Assembly (NCBI GenBank): GCA_025457615.1
Contig: JALOTZ010000017.1
Coordinates: 1 to 57,106 of the forward strand
Direction of reading: 5' to 3'
DNA: 57,106 bases
Source of the DNA: Verrucomicrobiota bacterium
Lineage (GTDB): Bacteria; Verrucomicrobiota; Verrucomicrobiia; Limisphaerales; DSYF01
Position 1 is the first letter of the stretch, and the number at the start of each line of letters is the position of its first letter. Below the pieces are notes generated by a model. It had not been told where the DNA came from and searched no databases. It worked only from the letters and a program-made list of their open reading frames with translations. Shown here piece after piece: positions 44,410-53,400 of this stretch. The translations under genes were made by a program, and so were the position numbers.

Positions 44410-45645
44410 TCAGCGAAAGCCCCAGCCAAAGCGCTTGGATATCGGCCAGTAAACAAACGTCGCGTTTCCGATCACTTTCCGCTCGTCGAAGGTCCCCCAG
44501 GTCCGTCCGTCCAGACTGTTCATCGTGTTGTCGCCCATGACAATGAGATTGCCTTTAGGAACGGTGAGGACGGCGTTCTCGTCCGGGAACAGCGGCGCCA
44601 ATTGTTTGGAATGGCCGTGGGCGGCGCCCACATCGCCGTTCACATGGCCGGAATACTGGCTGTCGGCGGGCGGTCTGGCGGGATTGAACGAATAGACGAA
44701 CTCGAATCGCGGCGTGGCGGCATCCAGCCGATTGGTCTCGTTGATGATCAGATGCCGGTCGTTGCCGATGCGGATCTGCTCGCCGCCGAGCCCGACCAGG
44801 CGTTTGATGTAAAACTGGTCCTGCTGGAGTCCCTGAATGCCCGTGGTCTCGAACACGACGATTTCGCCGCGTTCAGGCCGTTGGAAGTTGTACTGGACGC
44901 GATTCACAAACAAGTGGTCGCCACTGACCACCCGCAGGCGCATGACCTCCTCGCCGGCGTTGAAATAGCGGCCCAGCGATCGGCCATACATGTCCTCCAG
45001 TCCAGCCCGCTGACCCAGCGTGGCGCCGCCGCCATCGGGCGGAAACCAGACCGTGTGCGCCCGGCCGCCGATGAAGAAAGTCTGTCGAATGTTGAAGATG
45101 AGCAATCGCATCGGGCGCGTTGATCCATTATAGACACCGCTGCTCTTGGCTTTGAGCGAGAGGTAGGACACGCCGCTGAACCATTCCCGCAGGCGTTGCA
45201 GCCGGGAGGGAATCGCGAAGTCGCGGCGGTCATTGCCCCCGAGCGTCACGGGCCGATGGAAATCCGGCATCGACGTCACCCCGTACAGGGTTGGCTGCAT
45301 GGAGCCGGTGGGAATCTTGAAGGGTTGCAACCAGAAGGTGCGGATCGCCAGGGCGACCGCCAGGGCGACCAGGAGCATCTCGACATTTTCGCGCCAGCCG
45401 GCATGGGGATAGGGCTTGAGCCACTTGTTGGCGGCCCGCTCCAGGGTGGTCATTTCCGCCCGCAACTCCTTCGCGGGCATCGGGACCTGGAGGGCGCGTC
45501 CGAAATCGGCCAGGGCGGCCTGGAGCCCTTCGACGGCTGGCGGGGTGAGGATGTCCTGCTGATGGCGCAGCAGTTTGCGCACATGCCGCTTGAGGTTGAC
45601 GGCTTCGCGGACGTTCCGGGAAAGGAACCAGCGCAGGATGATCAT
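44410..45645 (-). CDS. lepB: Signal peptidase I
   Basis: A 411-residue membrane serine protease. The catalytic Ser is in IPTGSMQPTL (S115), the general-base Lys in FYIKRLVGLGGEQI, and MGDNTMNSLDGRTWGTF is the C-terminal box. An N-terminal extension of about 85 residues precedes the membrane helix (NVEMLLVALAVALAIRTFWL). The enzyme is longer than the about 320 residues of E. coli, with a large insert before the Lys. lepA lies 3 bp upstream, as in the classic lepA-lepB operon. Confidence 0.95.
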   Translation of the reverse strand: MIILRWFLSRNVREAVNLKRHVRKLLRHQQDILTPPAVEGLQAALADFGRALQVPMPAKELRAEMTTLERAANKWLKPYPHAGWRENVEMLLVALAVALAIRTFWLQPFKIPTGSMQPTLYGVTSMPDFHRPVTLGGNDRRDFAIPSRLQRLREWFSGVSYLSLKAKSSGVYNGSTRPMRLLIFNIRQTFFIGGRAHTVWFPPDGGGATLGQRAGLEDMYGRSLGRYFNAGEEVMRLRVVSGDHLFVNRVQYNFQRPERGEIVVFETTGIQGLQQDQFYIKRLVGLGGEQIRIGNDRHLIINETNRLDAATPRFEFVYSFNPARPPADSQYSGHVNGDVGAAHGHSKQLAPLFPDENAVLTVPKGNLIVMGDNTMNSLDGRTWGTFDERKVIGNATFVYWPISKRFGWGFR

Positions 45646-45648
45646 GGG

Positions 45649-47439
45649 CTAGGCTTTCAGCACCTGGATGAAGGCTTCCTGGGGGATGTTGACCTGGCCG
45701 ATGGCCTTCATCCGTTTCTTGCCTTCCTTTTGTTTCTCCAACAGCTTGCGCTTGCGGGTGATGTCCCCGCCGTAACACTTGGCCGTCACGTCCTTGCGCA
45801 ACGCGCTGACGGTTTCCCGGGCGACCACCTTGCCGCCGATGGCGGCCTGGATGGCGACCTGATATTGCTGCCGGGGAATGACTTCCTTGAGTTTGGCCGC
45901 CAGGGCCCGTCCCCTGCCCTCCGCCTTGTCCCGGTGCACGATGCAGGAAAACGCGTCCACCGGCTCCCCATTGACCAGCATGTCCAGCTTCACCATGTCG
46001 GCGGCCTGATAGTCGGCGTACTCGTAATCCATCGAGCCGTAGCCGCGGGTGATGCTCTTGATGCGGTCGTGGAAATCAATCAGGATTTCGCCCAGCGGCA
46101 CCAAGCCGGTCAGCATGACCCGATGGGCATCCAGGGTTTCGGTGTGGTCGATGTTTCCCCGTTTCTCGGACACCAGGGCCATCATGTCGCCGATATGGCT
46201 GTTGGGACAGATGAGGAACACCTTGACCATGGGTTCCTCGATCCGGTCGATATAGGTGGTTTCCGGCAGGAAAGCCGGGTTGTCCACCTCCTTCACCGTC
46301 CCGTCCGTCAGGTGCACCCGGTAAATCACGCTCGGATAGGTGGCGATGATGTCCATGTCGTACTCCCGCCGGAGCCGTTCCTGCACAATCTCCAGGTGCA
46401 GCAGTCCGAGGAAGCCGCAGCGGAACCCGAATCCGAGCGCCACCGAGGTTTCGGGCTGATACACAAAGGCCGAGTCGTTCAGTTGCAGCTTGCCCAGGTT
46501 GGTCTTCAACGGCTCGTAGTCCGTCGTGTTGATGGGGTAGATCCCGCTGAACACCATCGGATGAATCTCCTGGAATCCGGCCAGGGCCGGGGACGGATTT
46601 CGGACCTCGGTGAAGGTGTCACCCATCTTGACCTCCGAGGGGGACTTGATGTTGGCCACCACATAGCCGGTTTCGCCCGTCATCAGTTCCGGGCGCGCAT
46701 AGGGCTTCGGGTTGAAACTGCCCACCTCCTTGACCTCGTAGTGGTTGCCGGTGTGCAACAGTTTCACCGCCATGCCGGGGCGGACCTCGCCGTTGAACAC
46801 CCGGATGTGCGTCACCACACCCCGATAGGTGTCGTAATAGGAGTCGAAACAAAGCGCTTGGAGGGAGGGTGCCCCGGTGGGTTTGGGCGGCGGTATCCGG
46901 CGGACAATCGCCTCCAGAATATCGTCGATGCCGATTCCCTCCTTGGCGCTGGCGGCAATGGCGGTCTCGCCCGGGATGGCGAGGATATCCTCCAGTTGCT
47001 GCCGCACCTGCGGGACGTTGGCATGCGGCAGGTCGATCTTGTTGATCACGGGGATGATCTCGAGATTCAGTTTCATGGCGAGATGGACGTTCGCCACGGT
47101 TTGCGCCTCGACCCCTTGCGCCGCATCAACGATCAGCAGTGCCCCTTCGCACGCGCTCAGGCTGCGGGAGACTTCATAGGAGAAGTCCACATGGCCCGGG
47201 GTGTCGATCAGGTTCAGTTCGTAAACCTGACCGTCGGGAGCCTTGTATTCCATGGTCACCGGGTGCGCCTTGATCGTGATTCCCCGTTCCCTCTCGAGGT
47301 CCATCGAATCCAGCAGTTGATCCTCCATGTCGCGGTCGGAGATCGTCCCGGTACGATGCAGCAACCGGTCCGACAAGGTCGTCTTGCCGTGGTCGATGTG
47401 CGCGATGATGCTGAAATTCCGTATGTGTTCCCGGTGCAT
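45649..47439 (-). CDS. lepA: Elongation factor 4 (LepA)
   Basis: A 596-residue translational GTPase that back-translocates ribosomes. G1 is AHIDHGKTTLSDRLL, G3 DTPGHVDFSYEVSRSL, G4 NKIDLPHAN; the C-terminal region includes CRIVHRDKAEGRGRALAAKLKE-type residues and GGDITRKRKLLEKQKEGKKRMK, the LepA signature end. I chose ATG 47439 (MHREHIRNFSII); an upstream ATG would add eight residues. First gene of lepA-lepB. Confidence 0.97.
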   Translation of the reverse strand: MHREHIRNFSIIAHIDHGKTTLSDRLLHRTGTISDRDMEDQLLDSMDLERERGITIKAHPVTMEYKAPDGQVYELNLIDTPGHVDFSYEVSRSLSACEGALLIVDAAQGVEAQTVANVHLAMKLNLEIIPVINKIDLPHANVPQVRQQLEDILAIPGETAIAASAKEGIGIDDILEAIVRRIPPPKPTGAPSLQALCFDSYYDTYRGVVTHIRVFNGEVRPGMAVKLLHTGNHYEVKEVGSFNPKPYARPELMTGETGYVVANIKSPSEVKMGDTFTEVRNPSPALAGFQEIHPMVFSGIYPINTTDYEPLKTNLGKLQLNDSAFVYQPETSVALGFGFRCGFLGLLHLEIVQERLRREYDMDIIATYPSVIYRVHLTDGTVKEVDNPAFLPETTYIDRIEEPMVKVFLICPNSHIGDMMALVSEKRGNIDHTETLDAHRVMLTGLVPLGEILIDFHDRIKSITRGYGSMDYEYADYQAADMVKLDMLVNGEPVDAFSCIVHRDKAEGRGRALAAKLKEVIPRQQYQVAIQAAIGGKVVARETVSALRKDVTAKCYGGDITRKRKLLEKQKEGKKRMKAIGQVNIPQEAFIQVLKA

Positions 47440-47632
47440 GGGACAAAGCGGGCTGGCAACCATGCCGGTTCAGGGGGGCCTGAGCCGCTGCCAGCCCGTA
47501 ACGCGCTCACGATAATCTGCCGAGACCGCAAAGAAAGGCAAATTTCCCGGCCCCAGACGCACAACTCCCCTGCCCTGCCCGCTTGACAATCCCTCGAGCG
47601 GTCTGATGTTGGCTCAAGCTGGGGAGAATCGT

Positions 47633-47989
47633 ATGAAAACGCGCATACTTGTTCTGCTATCGCTGGCGTCCGCCGGGCTGCTGATGGCTGCGCCGACCGA
47701 ACAATCCGTCGAGAAAGCCAAGCCTGAAAAGACCGCCCCCAAAACCGATGCCGACCTCGCCGAGATGAAGGTCGAGCGCCCGGTCCAGTTGGAGAAGACC
47801 GTTCCACCCGCTGAGAAGTGGACCGAAGCCAAACACGGCGTCCTGGGTCAGTTCGTCGAGGCGCCGAGTGTCCTGGCCCCGATCAATCCCGCGGCCAAAC
47901 CCGAGGCCGGCTGGGGCGCCGCCAACCTGAGCCGGGACACCGTCACTGCCCGCGTCATGGGCCTTCACCTGCTCAAGTTCGAGTTCTGA
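47633..47989 (+). CDS. Small secreted protein, unknown
   Basis: A 118-residue exported protein. Signal peptide RILVLLSLASAGLLMAAP; the mature part is Lys/Glu-rich (EKAKPEKTAPKTDADLAE) then VPPAEKWTEAKHGVLGQF. No family recognised. A TTGACA (47583-47588) lies upstream without a clear -10 partner. Divergent from lepA; the fic remnant lies downstream on the other strand. Confidence 0.55.
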   Translation: MKTRILVLLSLASAGLLMAAPTEQSVEKAKPEKTAPKTDADLAEMKVERPVQLEKTVPPAEKWTEAKHGVLGQFVEAPSVLAPINPAAKPEAGWGAANLSRDTVTARVMGLHLLKFEF

Positions 47990-48079
47990 GCCGAGGCCGC
48001 CGGGGAGATTCAACGCAAAGACGCTGAGGCGCGGAGCCGCAGGGGTTTGGAAATCGGGAGTGAGCGCCGTCCGCCAAAA

Positions 48080-48364
48080 GTCAGTGTTACCCGGGAGGGT
48101 GACTCTGGCGTGAAGTAACCTGTAGCAGGACGCTTCCCCCGCCGCCTTCAAGACAGTGAGCAAGGAGCAAATCCATTCGCGCCCCACGCTTGGACAGGCG
48201 CGTTCGATGTCGGCCAGCCGAAAATCTCCAGGCTGTTCGCGAATGGCCGCGAGGACGAGTTCCGCTTTCGCGCCGCGCGGCGCTTTGACCTGACCCGCGC
48301 GCTTTTCAAACTCGACGCAGCGGCGGCGGATGATGGCGAGGAGGAAGTTGAACCACGGCGTCAG
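48080..48364 (-). pseudogene. Fic-family protein remnant, C-terminal part
   Basis: The minus strand reads LTPWFNFLLAIIRRRCVEFE, then APRGAKAELVLAAIREQPGDFRLADIERACPSVGRE, the C-terminal region of Fic/DUF4172-type AMPylases with its winged helix. No Fic catalytic HPFxxGNGR motif is present; the N-terminal part is lost. The frame runs on into 47657 without protein character. Part of a remnant island with the HsdR fragment. Confidence 0.7.
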
Positions 48365-48555
48365 CTCCTGTTTGCCTTCATGACGATGCCGTCCGGGCTC
48401 ATGCCGGCAAATTCCCAGCCTTCCTTGCTCAGGCCGTTCATGGCCGCGTTCATGTAGAAGGATCGTTCGTCAGCGCCACTGGGCTTGGGCAGTTTCCGCA
48501 GCTCATGACCGATGAACTCGACATTGCCACCCGGGCGGATCAGGTGGGTATTCAT
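48361..48555 (-). CDS. Small hypothetical protein, 64 aa
   Basis: MNTHLIRPGGNVEFIG ... NGLSKEGWEFAGMSPDGIVMKANRS. The segment NGLSKEGWEFAGM recalls DUF4177-type small proteins. It follows the HsdR remnant by 18 bp on the same strand and touches the Fic remnant, so it may be an accessory gene of a lost type I restriction locus. Function unknown. Confidence 0.45.
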   Translation of the reverse strand: MNTHLIRPGGNVEFIGHELRKLPKPSGADERSFYMNAAMNGLSKEGWEFAGMSPDGIVMKANRS

Positions 48556-48573
48556 AATCGCTTCGCCCGGCCT

Positions 48574-49287
48574 TCAGGCAGCCCCGGCATACACCCCCGC
48601 GTCGCGCTCCGGGTAGCTTTCGTACACGTGCTCGAACAGCGCGGAGCATTTCTGCTGGTACAGATCGGGCGTGTAAACGCGCGGCAGACCCGTGTCGAGG
48701 ATGTCCTCGATGGCCAGCTTGAGCTGGGCGCGTGCGCCGCATTTCTGCCGCCAGTTCAGCACAAGGAGCGACTTGAGCCGGGTCAGGAGTTCGCGGGCGA
48801 CCTTTTTCACCTCGGCACGCTCTTCCTGGCTTATTTCGGGCGCCGGACGGGTCAGGATGTCGAAGATGACCAACTCCTCCTCGGTCATGTTCTCGCGAAC
48901 GTGGCGCTGCTGCTCCTCGCTCAGGTTGCGGCTCAGTTTAAGCAATTCCTCGAAGAGTTCTTCGATGTTTCGACTGCCGGTGTTGTAGCTCTCGATCAGG
49001 GCCTCGAACGTCTCCGCAAAGTCGGCGCGGGTCTTGTTCAAACTGACGAGACGTTCAAGCATGGCGCGGATTGTCGCCTTGAGAACCTCCAAGTCGGTGT
49101 TCTTGTGCTTGGACTCTTTGAAACGCCTGGCGAGGGCCTCGAAATCAATCTTCGACAGGTCCATCACCGGCGCGGGCTTCCCGGGCATGTCCACGCCGGT
49201 AATCGAGGCGTCGAGCAACTTGCCGATGTCGCCCATCACTTCCGAGATGTCGGGCGGGTTGGGATTCAGCTTGCTGCGGATGTCCAT
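48574..49287 (-). pseudogene. Type I restriction enzyme HsdR, C-terminal remnant
   Basis: A 237-residue frame matching the C-terminal (DUF3387-type) region of HsdR: NKTRADFAETFEALIESYNTGSRN, LSEEQQRHVRENMTEEELVIFDIL, LKLAIEDILDTGLPRVYTPDLYQQKC. Full HsdR proteins are about 800-1000 residues with nuclease and helicase domains; those parts are missing. The ATG at 49287 is probably fortuitous. hsdS and hsdM are absent. It lies 56 bp from tRNA-Leu, so the 5' part was lost at the tRNA side. Confidence 0.8.
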
Positions 49288-49342
49288 GATCCGCCTTTAC
49301 CATGCCCGGGGTTGGACCTTAGTTTGTCCGGCAGAGCCCGCC

Positions 49343-49430
49343 GCCGGTGTGGCGAAATGGCAGACGCACGGGACTTAAAATCCCGGGACCCTAACAAGTC
49401 GTGTCGGTTCGAGTCCGACCACCGGCACCA
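49343..49430 (+). tRNA. tRNA-Leu (anticodon UAA), CCA encoded
   Basis: Acceptor GCCGGTG/CACCGGC, D-loop with GGCAGACGC, anticodon stem CGGGA/TCCCG with loop CTTAAAA (anticodon TAA), a class II variable arm GGACCCTAACAAGTCGT, and T-arm GTCGG-TTCGAGT-CCGAC. CCA at 49428-49430. The HsdR/Fic remnants lie on its 5' side, the ligase-like gene on its 3' side. Confidence 0.96.
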
Positions 49431-49490
49431 CAAACCAAGGCTTCTTCCGGGCGGCTTACCGGACAATCCCTAGGCGGATTTCCGTAATGA

Positions 49491-50255
49491 TTGTTGAAGT
49501 CGAGACTGGCTTATCTCGTTGAAGCGGCGCACGTTGGCGCTGTGTTCAAACCAAACCCAGTTGAGTTTGAACTGCCGTACGAAGAAGGCCTCCTGCTCGA
49601 CATCCGCCCGGAGTGGATCGCCGAGGAGAAGGTCGAAGGAGTGAGGGCAGTTCTGGAATTCGGACGACTGCAAACACGTCACACCCGAATGGCCGCGCCC
49701 GGTCCGGTCCCGGATTCCTGGAAATCGCACGCGTTCGACGGGGTGCTGGCCGGCCAGACCTACTTTCTGTTCGATGTGCTGATGCTCGACTTTGAAGACA
49801 CCCGCAAGCGCCCCTTCTTCGAGCGTCGAACCCTGTTGCGCACGCTGGCATTGCCCGAGTGGTGCCGGCTGATCCCCACCGGCAAGAACATCGGCGAATT
49901 CGTGGAAGCCGTGGTGCATGACGGCGGCCAGGGGGTGGTGCTCAAGAGCCTGCTGCAACCCTACGGCAAGGCCGAATGGATCAAGGTGGAACGCACCGCC
50001 ACCGAAGACGTGGTCATCATGGCCATCCACTCGGACGACCGGTGCGTGACCGTCGGACAGTTTCGCGGCAACAACCTGGTGGACTGCGGAACGGTGTTCA
50101 TGGGATCCTTGCTGGCCGAAGCCTACCCGGGCCAGGTCATCGAGGTCGCCGTGGGAAAACGCAGCAGCGCGATCCCCTTCAAGAGCGCGCGGTTCCTGCG
50201 GTTCCGGCCGGACAAAGTCGCCTCGAGCTGTCGCCTACAAGGGGAAGCGGGTTAA
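49491..50255 (+). CDS. ATP-dependent DNA ligase-like protein
   Basis: A 254-residue nucleotidyltransferase-fold protein. Motif I is EEKVEG (K47), a variant of the KxDG lysine that receives AMP; FDVLMLDFEDTRKRPFFERRTLL is like motif III, GGQGVVLKS motif IV, EWIKVER motif V, and RFLRFRPDK ends an OB-fold. About the size of minimal viral-type ligases. The Asp-to-Glu change in motif I makes activity uncertain. The start is TTG 49491, or an internal start near VGAVFKPN. Confidence 0.72.
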   Translation: MLKSRLAYLVEAAHVGAVFKPNPVEFELPYEEGLLLDIRPEWIAEEKVEGVRAVLEFGRLQTRHTRMAAPGPVPDSWKSHAFDGVLAGQTYFLFDVLMLDFEDTRKRPFFERRTLLRTLALPEWCRLIPTGKNIGEFVEAVVHDGGQGVVLKSLLQPYGKAEWIKVERTATEDVVIMAIHSDDRCVTVGQFRGNNLVDCGTVFMGSLLAEAYPGQVIEVAVGKRSSAIPFKSARFLRFRPDKVASSCRLQGEAG

Positions 50256-50346
50256 GCCCCGGAGACAGCGGACCAAAGAGCCTCTCGCGCAAAGCCGCGG
50301 AGCCGCCAAGCACTGGCAGCCGGAGCCCCGGCGCGCAGGGCGAGGC

Positions 50347-50364
50347 GCCCCCCTGACTGGGGGC
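50347..50364 (+). terminator. GC-rich hairpin after the ligase-like gene
   Basis: GCCCCC (50347-50352), loop CTGACT, GGGGGC (50359-50364), followed by AACACCTTTT. The T-run is short and offset. It lies between the convergent ligase and smc genes, the place where a terminator is expected. Confidence 0.35.
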
Positions 50365-50419
50365 AACACCTTTTGCCAGGCCGCATCTGCACCCCGGCTG
50401 CGCCTCGCGGGATCAAGTC

Positions 50420-53400
50420 CTACGGCGCGCGGCTCGTCTCCGCCATCTCGATGGTCTCGGACGCCTCGTGGGGGGCGTCCTCCTGGACCTCGACATCCGG
50501 TCCCGGGGCTGGAGGCACCAGCGGGACGCTCACCCGGCCCTGGGGCACTTCCTCGGTCTTGTGGAACTTGACGCTCACGATCCGGCTGACCCCCTGCTCC
50601 TGCATCGTCACGCCGTAGAGCACGTCCGCCATGCCGATGGTCCGCTTGTTGTGCGTGATGATGATGAACTGGGACTGGGCGAGGAAGCGCTGGAGCACGC
50701 GGATGAACCGGTTGATGTTCGATTCGTCCAGCGGCGCGTCCAACTCGTCCAGGATGCAGAACGGGCTGGGCTTGACCTGGTAAATCGAGAACAGCAAGGC
50801 CACCGCCGTCATGGTCTGCTCGCCGCCGGACAGCAGCGAGATGCTTTGCAGCTTCTTGCCGGGCGGGCGCGCCACGATGTCGATGCCGCTCTCCAGCACG
50901 TTGGCGTCGTCCACCAGCAGGAGGTCCGCTTTGCCCCCGCCAAACACCTCCTCGAACATCACGCGGAAGTTGGTGCGGATCTCGTGGAAGGTGGTCAGGA
51001 ACATCTCCCGCGTCTGGATGTTGATCCGGTTCAGCACCTCGATCAGTTGCGCCTTGGCCTGGACCAGATCCTCGTGCTGCTGGCTGAGGAACTGGTAGCG
51101 CTGCTCGGTCTCCTCGTATTCCTCGATGGCCACCAGGTTGACCGGCCCCATCTCGTCCAGCCGCTGCTGGAGCGCCTCGACCTGGGCGCCCACCGCCTCC
51201 CAATCCGTGGCCAAACCTGCCGAGGCCATCTCCTCGGGGGTGAGGGTTTCCACCCGGGCCGGGCCTTCCTCGGCGTAGGTGATCTGGATGCATTCGCTGC
51301 GCACGTCTGCCAGCTGGATGTGATACTTCTGCTGGATGCGCTCGCAAAGGTTGCCGAGGCTCATGCGGAACTGCGCCAACTCGACGTCGATGTGGCCGCG
51401 TCGTTCCTGCAAGCCGGTCAGGGCGCTGCGTTGCCCGCGCAGGCCGGTCTCGCGCTCGGCCACGGCCATTTCCTGCTCGGCCCGGCGGCTGGTCAGCCCC
51501 GTCATTTCCGTGTTCACCTGATCACGCGCGTGCTGGAGCTGTCCGATGGCGGCGCGGGATTGTTCCATCTCGGTTTCGGCCTGTTGCTTCCGGTCGAGAA
51601 AGGAGGCGCTGTCCCGTCTCCGCTCCTCCACCAACTGGTTCAATTCTTCAAGGCGGGACTGCAACGCGCCGTCCTGCTGGCGCAGCGAGTTGCCGACCTG
51701 TTCCTCGGCGGCCAGGGCCACGCGGGTTTCCGACAAGGCGGACGTTCGGAGGTCGCGATCCGTTCGCAGGCCTTCCAGCTCCCCGGTGAGAAGAGTCACA
51801 CGATTCTGGGACTCCGTCTCGGCGCCGGCCAGGTGGGCCGCGCGCGCCTGGAGTTCCTGGCGCCGGCTCGCGCCTTCCTGATCCTGCGCGGCCAGGCTTT
51901 GCACTTCGAACATCACGGTCTCGATCTTCTGTCCGAGAAGCCGCAGCGAGTTTTCCAGCGCCTTGAACTCGCCTTCGCGGGTGGCGATGGCCACTTCCTG
52001 CTGGCGCAACTCGGTTTGCGCGTGATTCAGGCCCGCCTGCAAGTCCGTCTGTTCGGCGAGCCCCGCGCCCTTCCGACGGCTGACCGTTTCCAGCGCGGCC
52101 TGAACTTGAGTGTGTTGCGCGCGCAACTCGGCGATCTGGTTCCGGCGCCCCAGAATGGATCCCGCCCGCGCCTCGCCGTCCTTGCCTGAATAGCCGCCGG
52201 TGAAGACGCCGTGCCGGCTCAGAAACTCGCCCGTCAATGTGACATAATGATACGCCTGCTGGCTCGCCTGCCACGCAGCCTGGGCGGCATCGAGATCCGG
52301 CACAATCCGGGTCATGCCCAGCAACCGCTCCAGCAACGGACGAACCGAGGCGTCGCACTCGACCACGGAGATGGCCGGAACCGGATCGCCGTCCAGCGCG
52401 GCGACGGTCGCAGGCACCCGCTCACCGGTCGTGGCGCTCCCCTCCCCTCCCCTCATCAGGGCCAATGGCGCAATGCTGGCGCGTCCCTTCCGTTCGACTT
52501 GCAGGTGCGCAAAAATCTCCTTGGCGGTTTCCGGCTGCTCGGCCAGCACCAACTGGAGGTGGTGCCCGAGGGCGGATTCGATCGCGGTGAGAAACCGGTC
52601 ATCGACCCGCATGCGGTCCACCAGGGAACCGCAGACCTTGCCGGTGTGCTTGAGCGCGGCGGCAGCCCCGGCGCTGAAGCCCTCATGATCGGATTCCAAC
52701 TGTTCCAGCACCTGCAGGCGCGAACGCAAATCCGTCTGGCGTTCAAGCACGCGCTCCTGCTCCCGGTGCACCTCCTCGATCTCCTGCCCGAGTGCCTGGA
52801 GACGGGCCTGTCGCTGCTCCAGTGATTCGCGGCGGGTTGACGCTTCGAGCTTCTCGTTGTGGACATCCTGCCGGAACTGCTGGAGCCGTGACTCCAGCCG
52901 GCTGCGTTCTTCCTCAAGTTGAACCTTCTCGGCTGAAAGCTTCTCGAGGCGAACCACGTTGCCCTGCTTCTGCAAATCCAGCGCGGTGATCTCGTTGCGG
53001 ACGCGCGCCAGGTCCTGGGCGGCGGCAAAGGTCGTGGCCTGGGCCTCACGGAGTTCCTCCTGCTTCCGCCGCAAGGACTCCTCCAGCGTGCGCAACACGC
53101 CCTGACGCTCCTCCAGCGTGCTCCGATGCTGGCGCAGGGCAGCCTCGGAGGCCGTCCTCCGCAGGGCCAGTGAGTCGCGTTCGGACTGCGCGGCGTGCAG
53201 GCGTTCCTCGGCTTCGGTGATGTCGGAGTTGGCCTTGGCGTTTTGGGCAATGAGATCGCGGATCCGTTCCTCACTGAACTGGATCCGGCTTTCGTGGCGG
53301 TCGCCCTCGGCTTTGAGTTCCAGTCCCCGTTGCCGCAGCGCGCCAATCTGCTGGTCCAGGTCGGCCATGCGGCCGCGCAATTGGGCCAGCTCATCCTCGG

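Noticed and set aside
45196..47586. 796-aa plus-strand ORF
   Set aside because: Shadow of lepA and lepB with biased composition; the minus-strand genes are clearly real.
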